Positions 23,540 to 35,278 of a stretch of DNA of 64,000 bases are shown here, piece after piece. The first letter of the stretch is position 1. Each line of letters begins with the position of its first letter. The DNA lies in the NCBI GenBank assembly GCA_911728455.2, contig OU452230.1, forward strand, positions 5,495,512-5,559,511, written 5' to 3'. The notes beneath the pieces are model-generated. The model had not been told where the DNA came from, searched no databases, and was given only the letters and a program-made list of their open reading frames with translations. A program made the translations under genes and the position numbers. This DNA comes from Marthasterias glacialis. Lineage: Eukaryota; Echinodermata; Asteroidea; Forcipulatida; Asteriidae.

Positions 23540-24941
23540 ATAAAGAATAATACAAGACAAAACACAGAGCCTACCTGTAAAGTAGCCGCCAAATATTTGG
23601 CCGGCTCCCAGGAAGACGTAAAGCCATCCGATTGCCGTCATTTCCCGTCCTGTAGCAATCGTGCGAACGATGACGAAAGGCAAGGGATAGGTGAACCCAA
23701 CAGCCAACCCAGTTATTGCGGCAAGAACAGACAACGCAAAGAAAGATGAGACGGCTAGGGGGTCAATGAGACACGTCATCCCACAGACTAACGACGCAAC
23801 GATGAATAAATTCACCGGTCTGATAAGGTTGTTATCAACCAACAAACCATTCATGAGCCGACCAACGAACGAACCTATCCCACCAAATGTTGATAAAAAT
23901 GAGGACATTTGGGACCCATAACCAAGGGCTATGGCGTGCGGAACGAGAAATAAATGCCAACCGGCGTACACTGCACCGGTGAAAAAGAACCCTGCCTGAA
24001 ACACAGTGAACCATGGCTCGTCTACAAATAACGTCGTGTCAAATTTATCTTTCAGATTAGAGAATACTGTGAACAATTCTCCCAAACAGCCTCCTTCCGA
24101 GTCACCGGAATGTTTCTTTTCTTTACAAGAATTTATCTCCTCTTCATCAGTAACTTCATGATATCTCATTTGTGAGACTGTTTGCTGTCTTTCTGCTAAT
24201 GGTCTGAGAAGAGCACCGAAGACGCACAAGTTAAAGTTGACGGCACCAAGAAGACAGAGGGCGCCCCTCCATCCACACATCTTTACCAACCATTCGGCAA
24301 AAGGCGGGAACAGCATCATGCCGACTGTTCCAACTGCAAATGAAAGCCCATTTACGGTAGCAAAACTTTCCGGGAAATAGTCCATGAGTGGTTTGAGTGC
24401 TGGCAGAATAACCAACGCTTCTCCGGTACCTTCAAACACAAAAATAAATCTACATCAGAGTAGTTAAAATGTTATGATTGAGAATTAGGACGTGGCCCAA
24501 CGGGGAGGTTTAATGTCGGGAACAAAGTACTCTGAGCCAAGCAGAATTTGTGTGAAAGTGCTACTGAAAAGTCAGTGGTAAGAAATACCATTCCTTGCAC
24601 GAGTTTTTACGAGATTACATGAGTTATTACGTTTTTTTTCGCAGATAGCGGACTTTGTTAAAATTATTTTATTAGCCTTATTTCGGATTGCAGACACGAT
24701 AAACGGAAATTTACAAGTTAGTGCTTGATTCACGAACTGTTTGTACCTTTAGCCCATTGAAGTTGTCTGTGATTATGACCGCCAAAAACACGCCCATGTT
24801 GTTTGTGTGAAATAATTTGAAATTCTGTTTGAAAATGTTCAGCTTTCGAGTTCTTTTTGAACGTCGAGGATCCAAATGGGCACGTAATATAAAGCATTAT
24901 ACGTACGTTATTGTGAAATGCGCTTCATATAAGAACTATTT

Positions 24942-24975
24942 GTTATTATTATTATTATTAATTATTATTATTATT

Positions 24976-25006
<31 letters not shown>

Positions 25007-25067
25007 CTGTTGCTGCTGCTGCTGCTGCTGCTGCCGCCGCCGCCGCCGCTGCTGCTGCTGCTGCTGC

Positions 25068-25152
<85 letters not shown>

Positions 25153-25166
25153 ATTATTATTATTAT
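24942..25166. repeat. Composite trinucleotide microsatellite in intron 2 of copy 2
   Basis: Runs of (TTA), (TTG), (CTG), (CCG), (CTG) and (TTG), then (TTA). It ends at the same TGGGTCAGATCGCTCAAAA boundary as the microsatellite in copy 1, so the two share an origin and then expanded with different units. Poly-Leu, poly-Val and poly-Asn readings are artefacts. Confidence 0.95.
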
Positions 25167-26488
25167 GGGTCAGATCGCTCAAAATATTATTCGGGGTTCC
25201 TACAGAACGAAAACGTACTCGATAACGAAAACCACAGAGCAAGATGAAGGATGGACGATGATGTAGTTGCTCCAATAATTTCCAATGGAAGTAACAGCGC
25301 CACCAATAATCACAAGTTTCCTTGGCCCGATTGGCATCAGCGCACCTGCAACTGGGGCTGCGGATAATTTAACAAAATTGATTGCAATTTTAATTAGCTG
25401 ATTTTATAGATACGAGAAAGTTAAGCCGTAATATTCAAAAATTAGAAACGATTTGTTCTTGGGATCTTGACATTATCTTACGTCCATCAGCCATGCATAC
25501 ACGATTTTGCACGTATTTTGTGCATTGTCCGTGGCATATGCGAGGATTTTTTTTTACGTTTTTTGTTTTAAAACAGCATCATCTGTTTAAATTTCGTCGG
25601 AGAAAAACACTCCTTTCGGCGAAAATCGGGCCATTCAGTTTGAATATCCAAAACACACTGTCTAAGACAAACGGAACAGGTTCACATCAATAGACGTGTC
25701 CCCCAAACATCTGATGCCCGTAACCCGGTGCCCCCAATTTTAAATCTGGACCTTTGAAATAATGAAATTTCTCAAATTAGACTGAGGTCTTTTGTTTAAA
25801 AGGAAAATTCAAACGGAAAGCACAGTTTTAATTGGCCAGAAGTGCCCGCTGGGAACAAAACAAAAAGGAAATAAATAAAAAATGGTGCACCCCGTTGTGG
25901 CTCCATAATCATTCGTCACTGGTTCCTCGAGAGCCACTGCACAATAGTTCTAATAGAGTTGCGACATAGTTTGCCTATTTTTTCTGATAAACTGTTAGGA
26001 CAATTGTAAATTGTTAATACAAAATGTCATCACGAAGGCGGGATTAATGAAATGTATGGGTAATGACGTATGAAACTACACCGGCACCATCCTTCACATA
26101 TTTTGCTGTGAATTTCATGATGGGAACTGCAGAATACACAGCAACTTGTACAATATTTCCCAAGAACAATATCAATTTCGCATGTAAAATTATAAACTGA
26201 CCCTCAATATAATATTACAGGTACGTGGCTTCCAGCGTTGAGGGATATCCTGTACAACTGAGTTAAATAATGATAAACGGTGAAACACTTACCCAACAAA
26301 GAGCAAATACTCCAGAAGAGACCACAGGCAAGACCCACCGAAGCAACGGACGTCTGCAAGTCGTCCACGAAATAAGGAATAAAAACACCAATGCCTTTGA
26401 ACATACCCAAAGTAATGAACGAGTTTGTTGACTTTGATATGAGGATCATCCACCGCCACGATGATTCCGAGCTGGTTTTGGGTGCCAT

Positions 26489-29013
26489 TTTTGCAGAAGT
26501 ACAATATGTTCAGTAATGCCGATCAAGCTGAACCGATCACGGTAATAAACTATGCAGCACTACACGGGGGATACTGTAACACAAACTTTCCCGGCGTGAA
26601 TCCATACAGTAAATTATGGACGTCGACACACATTTCTGTGCTTTCATGACACTACAAAGGGAGCTTTATTTTAACACGTCTGTTCTCACAAATCACCATC
26701 GAGCAAGACGTTCAGGAAACGTTTCGCCGGTCTAGGGGTCGCCGAATCATCCAGCAGGGACTCGCACCAACCGACTCCGCATGCATGTCGTGTTGGCACC
26801 CTCTGCTGGCTGATCGGCACCGCCGTCACAAGACGTTAAGTTTTGTTTGGTATGTGGTGACACGAGGTCGCTTTGTCACTGACAAGCAAATGTTGTCATT
26901 CCCTGGGGCATTCTATTGCACCCTCCCCCACCACTTTATTGTTATTAGGTGGTCGAAGTGGTTCTTTGAGTGTTACTTTTTTTGCATCTTCTCCTTTTTC
27001 TTCTTATTGTCACTGAAAAAAATCACCGAAAATATTTTGATACTTGCCCCGTCTGAATGATTTAAAACTTGTGTATATTATTCTCACTGCGATTTAGTGA
27101 GTGACTTGATAAGCATGACGTCACGCCGACGTCAGCATGGTGTCGAATCACACAGTGACTGTTTTTATTTATTTCGTTTTTAAATTATTATTACTATTGA
27201 GGCTGGGGAGGGGGAGGGGTTCAGTTTTGAAGGAAGTCATGGGATTTGATCCATCAGTTGTGATCTGTACATATAGGTGCTATCGGTACCGGTACTGTTT
27301 TATTATATGGTTTTTAATAGTTGCAAATTACTATATTATAGTAATTTGCAACTATTAAAAATCAACAAGCATCTTTAAATAGTTCATACAAGGCTTCATA
27401 CTTCAATTCCGATCCTGGCATAGGTGATGGGAAGTCTGTAACAACGATCCCAGCCTTCACTCCCTCGTGGAGAATCAAATTTAACGTCGACACAAAAGGG
27501 TGTGGTTGACCCGTAACCTCGAATTTTAAGACTATGGCTGCTCCAAAACTACCGGTAACACTAGTCCTATGTCTTGTTCCCGGTATAATACTTCGAAATA
27601 TGTCGTCCGATGTCCTGGACTCGAAAACGTAGCTTGTTTTGCAGCAATTTGCACAGTAGAGCTTTTTATGTAAAGCACTGTATACTGCGCATTCTCGGTC
27701 AAACAGACAAAAATAACTACGCTATTCGGTCACGATTTCAACCCATGGAACACCGCACTCCAGTGCCGATGATTTCACCGCTGGACCACCGTGTTTGGCC
27801 GCTGACGAGAGAGGCCAGTTTGAATACCGTAGTTAGCAGTGGGTACTGCTTGATGTAATGGTTTAAAAAAAGTATCTGACTCACCAGGGGCTTTAGAAAA
27901 AAGGAAAAGGTTTTATTCACTTGCTCAGGGAACCAGTTATGTGTTTGTTTGTTGTACTCTGCTAACGGATTACCAGTGTTGTAAAACAGTAGTCATCGGT
28001 GGTACTTTTTGAAACAATCCGCGTCTTAGTTGATATCAAAAATTGCAGAGTTTTTATGACCCTGTGTTTTAAATTATAGAGTCAACGTGTTTTACGTACC
28101 AGAAGCCAATACCGGATGTATGGTACATAAAGTAAATAGGCATTTTATTCAAAACTAAATGATAACAAAAACTAATAGCCCGTAATATTAGAGAGGTTGC
28201 ATAAACAAAATAAAAATAGACCTTCATGAATTATTTTTACGGGCCAATTTCTGCGATAAAGAACTTTTTTTATAAAAAAAAAAAAGTAGATAAGCCTCCA
28301 GCATAGGAGCCACTACAGTCGTAAAAAAAACTGAATAAAAAAAAAAAAAAAAACGAATAGACAATTAATCGTTTCAAGTTTGATCAAGTAAGTGACTTTA
28401 CGTATTTTTGTTTTACAAATGAACCAAAAACATTGTTTAAGTAAAAAGTAAAAAAAAAAAAAAAGAGAGGATTATAACCAAAAAAAGTTTTTCACCAAAA
28501 CGTAATGCCGAACAACATAAAATATCAAGATAAAATGTTCATCTGTGAATGAAAATACTTGCATCCTCCCCACAGGACAGAGCAAAATATACGTGTGTGA
28601 GAAAGAAATACCAGTATTAATATGTCTCGCAGATTAAGACTTTATCCCCAACTAGTAAACCTATGATGGTCTATAAAGGGACATCACACATCTCAAATAT
28701 CTTTGCGATAATATTCGCGACATAAGAAATATTTGCAAAGATATTTACGGATTCGCAAATATTTTCGCTGATATTATTTTCGCAAATTTTTGTAAAGATA
28801 TTTGCGATGCATGATGTCCATTCAGGGCCACCATTAAAAAGTATTGCATCTGGGAAGCCAACAAGGAATGCTTGGAGAGGAGCTTCTCATGAATTGTTGA
28901 AAGTGTCATAGCTGTCTGTTCTATTTTTTTCATTTATTATAATCTAATTTGAAAAATATCTACGGCGTCGACGAAGCCTAGAAAATGCCAATTTTACTCA
29001 AACAATCCAGGCT
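26489..29013. other. Spacer between transporter copies 2 and 3
   Basis: No further gene was recognised. About 26500-27870 is paralogous to 32390-33840 upstream of copy 3. Near 27735-27860 there is a tRNA-like segment: on the minus strand TGGTCCAGCGGTG as A-box and a weak B-box, followed by a body shared with 33680-33830. A 25-bp perfect palindrome is listed separately. Near 28690-28810 a run of TATTTGCGA/TCGCAAATA words forms several local hairpins. A-runs lie at about 28277, 28342 and 28449. Confidence 0.5.
27311..27361. repeat. Perfect palindrome, 25-bp arms, 1-base spacer
   Basis: The left arm TTTTTAATAGTTGCAAATTA continues CTATA and, after one T, is followed by its exact complement. The left arm matches sequence in the copy 1 spacer near 21841 (TTTTTGATAGTTGCAAAG), where no inverted partner follows. 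It probably marks a foldback created at a rearrangement boundary. Confidence 0.9.
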
Positions 29014-32000
29014 TTATTTCTTAGAGTCGGAGTGACAGCACAATCCAGTCAGTTTGGGACCCATCATCAGGATCACGGCAACAAGAGACATCACTCCGTA
29101 TGCCATAAAAACAACCTCGTAATCTTGAGTCGCATCTTCCATCCACCCTATTAATGTAGTGTACACATGGGAAAAAATATATATTTTAATTATTGTTGTG
29201 CTTTTTCATGGTAGGTAAGGGGAAACTTGAAAAGCAGGCGGATCGACATATAGGCCTAGATCAAGTTGATTCCAGAGCAGAGCAACCGAACATACTCAAG
29301 TCTGCGTTTTGGACAGCTCAATCCCTTGTGTTGCCGGAGATTTTGGGTCAGTGTATCTACAAAATGAATTTGTTTTCTTCAAATGTCTTAATCTTAACAT
29401 TGACACAGAACTGCTTCACTTTACATTAATAAGGTGAACCAAATGTACACTGGGAAGAATATATATATATATTTATTTTTATAGGTAGGATTTGAAACTT
29501 TGCATGGTGGAGTTACAATCTAGTAAGGTTTGCGGTAACACCATGTACATGAGTAGGATTTGAAACTTTGCATGGTGGATATACAATCTAGTAAGGTTTG
29601 CAGTAACACCATGTACATGAGTAGGATTTGAAACTTTGCATGGTGGAGATACAATCTAGTAAGGTTTGCGGTGACACCATGTAATAATCTCTTATGAGTT
29701 GGGGTGGCTCTGAAAAGAATCGATTGCAACTCGTATTTCGATTAGTATGCTCTGATCGTCTTTATGATCGTCTTCTGATCGTCTTCTGATCGTCTTTATA
29801 GGAACAGAGCTTTGTGGTATTGCAGCTTTAAAACTTCTGGTTATTACAACATGTTAATGGATGATAAAGCCAATTACGATTGTTGTACAGCAAAGCACAT
29901 AAAAGTTTATATTCAACATAAAGTTTATTCACGTACTAAGAATAATACAAAAGGGAGGTTTAGCTGCACGTTACGTGAGGAAAAACGTAAACGTGAAGTC
30001 GAAAAGTCTGTGCTGTTGCAAAATTACGTTATCACTTTTTGCCTATTCTAGCTCGCGTATGGTCGACTGCACGGACATGTTGACATGGAAATTATTATAC
30101 GTTTGATACGTAACCGTATTTTTTTTTTTACGTGACGTCAGCAAAAAAATAATTTTCACGCTCACGTTGACGTTCAGGTAAATACGTGTAGCTAAACCTC
30201 CCTAATACAAAACACAGAGCCTACCTGTAAAGTAGCCGCCAAATATTTGGCCGGCTCCCAGGAAGACGTAAAGCCATCCGATTGCCGTCATTTCCCGTCC
30301 TGTAGCAATCGTGCGAACGATGACGAAAGGCAAGGGATAGGTGAACCCAACAGCCAACCCAGTGATTGCGGCAAGAACAGACAAGCCAAAGAAAGATGAG
30401 ACGGCTAGGGGGTCAATAAGACACGTCATTCCACAGATTAATGACGCAAGGATGAATAAATTCAGCGGTCTGATAAGGTTGTTATCAACCAACAAACCAT
30501 TCACGAGCCGACCAACGAACGAACCTATCCCGCCAAATGTTGATAAAAATGAGGACATTTGGGATCCATAACCAAGGGCTATGGCGTGCGGAACGAGAAA
30601 TAAATGCCAACCGGCGTACACTGCACCGGTGAAAAAGAACCCTGCCTGAAACACAGTGAACCATGGCTCGTCTACAAATAGCGTCGTGTCAAATTTATCT
30701 TTCACTGTAGAGAATACTGTGTAAAATTCTCCCCAACAACCTCCCTCCGAGTCACCGGAATGTTTCTTTTCTTTACAATCATTTATCTCATCTTCATCAG
30801 TGACTTCGTGATATCTCATTTGTGAGACTGTTTGCCGTCTTTCTGCTAATGGTCTGAGAAGAGCACCGGAGACGCACAAGTTAAAGTTGACGGCACCAAG
30901 AAGACAGAGGGCGCCCCTCCATCCAAACATCTTTATTAACCATTCGGCAAAGGGCGGGAACAGCATCATGCCGACTGTCCCAGCTGCAAATGAAAGCCCA
31001 TTTACGGTAGCAAAACTTTCCGGGAAATAGTCCATGAGTGGTTTGAATACTGGCAGAAGAACCAAAGCTTCTCCGGTACCTTCAAACACAAAAAATAAAT
31101 CTACGTCAGGGTATAATTAAATTGTTATGTCGTGAATGAGGATTTTATATTGAAACCCACTTCGCCTAAAGTTAAGGTGTAACGTTGAAAACAGAATTTT
31201 CTGAGATCAACAGAATCCTTATAAAAATGCTACCGAAAAGCAATGCTTAGGAAATATCATTCCTTGCACGAGTCTTGCTGGTCCTTTAAGATTTGCTTTG
31301 TGATTGTTAGCACTTTTGCAAGTTGTCAGGCGTAATGACGTAGTTGTTCCAACCACATCATAAAATACTTTTTAGTTTAGTTAGGCGGATCATTTTTTGT
31401 GTTTTGAGTTTCGAAACGTTAACGGAAACATAATGTTTGTTGACAAAGTCTTGCTTTATTTATTTATTTTTTAGGTTCGAATTGTCATAGCTTAGTCCCA
31501 TAAACACCACATTAAACGCGCGTTTCGTGTGATAATTTCAAAGTTTGTTTGAAAAATATTTAATTTTCGAGTTCTTTTTTTAATCCTTGGGATCCAGAAT
31601 GCATGTCAGACCTCTCAATAATATTAATCAGGGTTCCTACAGAACGAAACCTTACTTGATAACGAGAACCACAGAGCAAGATGAAGGACGGACGATGACG
31701 TAGTTGCTCCAATAATTCCAATGGAAGTAACAGCGCCACCAATAATCACAAGTTTCCTTGGCCCGTATGGCGTCAGCGCACTGGCAACAGGAGCTGCGTA
31801 ATTAAATAACAAAAACCTTAGAACATTTAACAATATTTGAACTGAAACCGAACAGGTTTATATTAAAAGATTTGAGGCAGTCTTTGGAAAGTTTCCACGA
31901 GGTGTACAGAATCCACTTGTAATCCAGATCCACCACACAAACCCGGCCGGTGGGGGCACGGACTTCAGTTGGGAGGGGGCACGTGCAACCCGTGGCCCCC

Positions 32001-32387
32001 CTATAGTTACGCCACTTGGTTGGTCAGCAGTTTGCAACAGCTAATTTTAATTTTTTGATTTTAATCAGAATCAGAACTACCAGTATTCATCAACATAAGA
32101 ATGTTCTGGGACTTGTGTATGCTTCCAGAATTGTGCGGGGTGTCCTGTAATGGAGTGAAATAATGATAGGCCTAAACTGTGAAACACTTACCCAACAATG
32201 AGCAAATACTACCGAGGAGACCACAGGCAAGACCCACCGAAGCAACGGATGTCTGGAAGTCGTCCACGAAACAAGGAATGAAAACACCTATGCCTTTGAA
32301 CATACCCAAAGTAATGAACGAGTTTGTTGACTTTGATAAGAGGATCATCCACCGCCACGATGATTCCGAGCTGGTCGTGGGAGACAT
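29014..32387 (-). CDS. MCT-like (SLC16/major facilitator) transporter, tandem copy 3
   Basis: Four exons: 32192-32387, 31656-31793, 30225-31079 and 29014-29147, giving 440 residues ending HSDSKK. All junctions are GT-AG and phase 1, and the frame is intact throughout. It has the same family marks as copy 1: ESSWRW before helix 1, YFPESFATVNG at helix 5, and GSFVGRLVNGL with Arg but not Asp at helix 8. Its N-terminus is MSPTTSSESS, against MAPKTSSESS in copy 2. The exon 4 stop codon overlaps AATAAA (29018-29013), a likely poly(A) signal, so the 3' UTR would be very short unless a downstream site is used. Of the three, this copy has the least disturbed flanks and may be the main functional one, which is inference. 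The substrate is unknown. Confidence 0.84.
29485..29682. repeat. 68-bp tandem repeat, about 2.9 units, in intron 3 of copy 3
   Basis: The unit begins GTAGGATTTGAAACTTTGCA and ends CACCATGTACATGA, at 29485, 29553 and 29621, and the units are nearly identical. It is absent from the same intron of copies 1 and 2, so it arose after the duplications. Confidence 0.9.
29697..29765 (-). mobile_element. Degraded copy of the histone-stem-loop repeat
   Basis: On the minus strand: GAGCATACTAATCGAAATAC, then GATTCTTTTCAGAGCC (29720-29705), then ACCCCAACT. Compared with 19895-20056 the stem has a mismatch and a wobble pair. It lies immediately beside the 68-bp tandem repeat in intron 3 of transporter copy 3. 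Confidence 0.6.
29952..30203. mobile_element. 252-bp hAT-type MITE in intron 3 of copy 3
   Basis: Both ends read AGGGAGGTTTAGCT inward and are followed by CACGT-rich sequence. The element is flanked by an exact 8-base duplication, AATACAAA (29944-29951 and 30204-30211). Copies 1 and 2 have the unoccupied site with AATACAAGA. An eight-base duplication is the hallmark of the hAT superfamily, and there is no transposase inside. It sits about 22 bases from the exon 3 donor. Confidence 0.9.
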
Positions 32388-32468
32388 TTTTGCATAAGGT
32401 CTCTGTCCTTGCTCTCTATGCTCTGATCAACAAGGGGAATGGACCACCAAAGAAACCTAACGGGCTAC

Positions 32469-32508
<40 letters not shown>

Positions 32509-33852
32509 CCCACACACACCATTTGATTGGTACGGTGAAACATCACTTACTAGCCAACGGCTACTCGAGCAGGCCGTTTCATTACGTCCGGCATTATAAC
32601 AACGTACCAGTTGTCCTGTTTCATCCCATATTATTGTGTTCGGGTTGTTCTTTGAAATTGCTCGTTTTTGTGTGGAAGTATGTGGGTTTGTTATTGTGGG
32701 TTGGCACACACACCGTTATGGGGACATATGGGGACAACGTTTTTCTTTGTCAAACCCGGTCCCCACATGGCAATTCTATTAGGTTTGGGTAAAATTGCAC
32801 ACAATCCAGCCAAACAGTGTACTCCTATCCACTAAGATTATGAAGAATTCAATATTGACACAAAGGGTGAGTTGACCCGTAAAAACCTCGAATTGGCTGC
32901 TCGAAAACTACCACCGGTCGCACGTTTAAACCCTTGCACAAAATGCTTCCGAATATCATGAGCTGTGATCATAAATCAGGCTACTCAAAAACATAGCTTG
33001 TTTTGCAGCAGTTTGTGCAGTCGTGCTTTCTACAGTGGTGTAAATTTGTTGTGAAAAGTGGGGTTGGGGATGGTCATATAAAAAAAAAGAATAATGCTGA
33101 GATCACGAGCAAAAGGGGCATGGGGAAGGTTACATGGAAGTCCACAGCAGAAGTTCGATTGCATTATGGATGCCCTCTGTGCTGTTAATGTTCAACGTAG
33201 TTTGTTCAAATAATTACAGAAAATATTTCTTTTCAGCTTTTCTGCATAGTTCATTCATTACACATTGTCAATTAACCGATACCAACCTCAATTTGTCACA
33301 GCCGCTGTTTAGTGGGTGTAGTTAAGTTCCGTAATGTTCGTGTAAATGACCGTCTACTCACTGTTTGCACGTACAGGTGGGCGTGTATACGTGCGTGTAC
33401 AGACGTGGTGTTGCCTTGATAGGGATATAAAGAAATGTTCTATGCATTTACAACGCTATCGAGTGCTTTTTTCAGTGAAAACCACCAAATTGTGTTTTTT
33501 AAGGACCAAAAATCTGGGGGATGATCCTAAGGATCATGCTCCGTGGACAAAAAGTGGGGGATATATACCCCCCTGTATTTACGCCCATGGATTTATGACA
33601 AGAAAGTTGACCTCGTTATGAATCCGTGATTAGGCGAGCCCACTAGACGAATACCGAGTCTTGCAGAAAGACTCGGTATGAGTCTTTGAGTTTAGATCAG
33701 GGTTCCAGCCCGAGGACCACTGCACTGCAGTGGTCGATGTTTTCACTGCTGGACCACCGGATGTGTCCGGTGACAAGAGGCCAGTTTCAATACCGTAGTT
33801 GCCAGCGGGTACTGATTGATATTATGTATTAGAAAAAAATGTATCTAAATTA
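32388..33852. other. Upstream flank of transporter copy 3
   Basis: No gene was recognised. A (CA)n microsatellite lies at 32470-32518. From about 32590 it parallels the flank upstream of copy 2, including GTTTTGCAGCA(A/G)TTTG near 33001 and a tRNA-like segment near 33680-33830 (minus-strand A-box TGGTCCAGCAGTG). The homology ends close to the foldback element at 33855, so the duplicated block is about 6 kb. A 14-base inverted motif, ACCGAGTCTTGCAG/AAGACTCGGT, lies near 33645-33675. Confidence 0.5.
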
Positions 33853-33854
33853 TA

Positions 33855-34558
33855 CGGAGCTCTGGAAGTGCCATCCGACTTTTTGAGATCCTGAGATAAT
33901 TTATCGCAGGATTTCGACATAATAAACGCAAAATGACGACATCCTGACATAATTTATCTCGGGATTACGACATCCTGAAAAAAGTATGTCGACTTCCTAA
34001 TTTAATTTATCTTGGGATGACGAAATCCTGAAAGTAGGATGTCGACTTCCTAATTTAATTTATCTTGGGATGACGAAATCCTGAAAGTAAGATGTCGACT
34101 TCCTCACACAATTTACTCCGCCGGTTGATGAGATAAATTATGTCAGGAATTCGTCTTCCTACTTTTAGGATGTCGTCATCCCCAGATAATTTTAGTTAGG
34201 AAGTCGACATCTTATACCTTCAGGATGTCGTCATCCCGAGATAAATTTAGTTAGAAAGTCGACATCCTATACCTTCAGGATGTCGTCATCCCGAGATAAA
34301 TTACGATAGGAAGTCGACATCCTATACCTTCAGGATGTCGTCATCCCAAGATAAATTAAGTTAGGAAGTCGACATCCTATACATTCAGGATGTCATCATC
34401 CCGAGATAAATTACGATAGGAAGTCGACATGCTACTTTTAGGATGTCGTTATCCCGAGATAAATTATGACAGGATGTCGTCATTTTACGTTTATGTCGCG
34501 ATCCTGCGATAAATTATCTCAGGATCTCAACAAGTCGGATGGCACTTCCAGAGCTTCG
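33855..34558. mobile_element. 0.7-kb foldback element, family B, with internal tandem repeats
   Basis: The end CGGAGCTCTGGAAGTGCCAT is mirrored at the right (minus strand CGAAGCTCTGGAAGTGCCAT). TA lies on both sides (33853-33854 and 34559-34560). Each arm is built from tandem units of about 53-55 bp containing AGGAAGTCGACATCCTATAC, CAGGATGTCGTCATCC and GAGATAAATTA. Units in the left half run inverted to those in the right half, so the whole element can fold into one long hairpin with a centre near 34125. No coding capacity. A short relative is at 11891-12232. Confidence 0.9.
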
Positions 34559-35278
34559 TATTGATGACAATTATTTTCGCTGACCTTTTTATTCTATCCC
34601 CCATGTTTTATTTTTTCTCCTATCCACGAAAACTGGTCATACCTTTACAGAAACACTTCCAATCACACTTGCAGACTGAGAGTGAACAAATTCTGTAATT
34701 TATTCACGTTCATACTACCGTATAAACATAACATTCATATCACATTTTGATTGATTTTTTTTTAACAATATTTATTGTTTACGAATGTGATACAGCTCAT
34801 TTTGATATTTTGTACTTTTAAAGTAGACTCAAAACTTCAAATTAATACAGAACAGCCAACTGTATTAACATCTACTATATTGTATTAGGCCTATAGCAAA
34901 ATAAAAGACAACTCCTTCAAAAACCAAATTCTAAAGGAGAAAAGAAAATTTAGTAAAAGATAATTGAAAGGCTTTCTTTTTCTGGAATAAAATAAACATG
35001 TACAGAGACTATTCTTTTTTAAAGTTTAATATTTAATACAGTTTTCATTTATACATCTCAATTAATAATGCTTACTACAAACCCTACATGTTTTTGGTTT
35101 AAATATAAAGACACAGTATCTTCAATATAGAAGGTTGATCATTCTGGAATATTTCTTGAAACATCCGAAGTGATTTTGATTAATAAAAAAGGGGGCGGGC
35201 ACTTTAGAACACCTACGAACGTATGGATATTTTGTTAATTTTTAAACTGCAATATTTATTTTCTCCTTAATGTAAGCT

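Larger units (their letters stand above)
22040..26488 (-). pseudogene. MCT-like transporter, tandem copy 2, frameshifted
   Basis: The four exons align with copies 1 and 3: 26293-26488, 25219-25357, 23575-24429 and 22040-22173. Exon 2 is 139 bp instead of 138, because the run at 25279-25281 has an extra T (minus-strand A) after GTTACTTCCATTGG. This shifts the frame near residue 91. Spliced normally, the message meets a stop in exon 3 at 24231-24233. The exon 2 donor is also altered (GA|GTACGT instead of AA|GTAAGG). Other oddities are MPIG for TPYG, Cys for Phe in KMCGWRG, and Phe for Ser before GALLRPL, consistent with relaxed constraint. Exons 1, 3 and 4 are individually open, and exon 4 ends HPDSKK. 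An AATAAA overlaps the stop (22044-22039). A sequencing error in the T run is the alternative. Confidence 0.75.

Noticed and set aside
24817..25275. Open frames with poly-Ala, poly-Val, poly-Asn and poly-Ser
   Set aside because: They are readings of the composite trinucleotide repeat in intron 2 of transporter copy 2.
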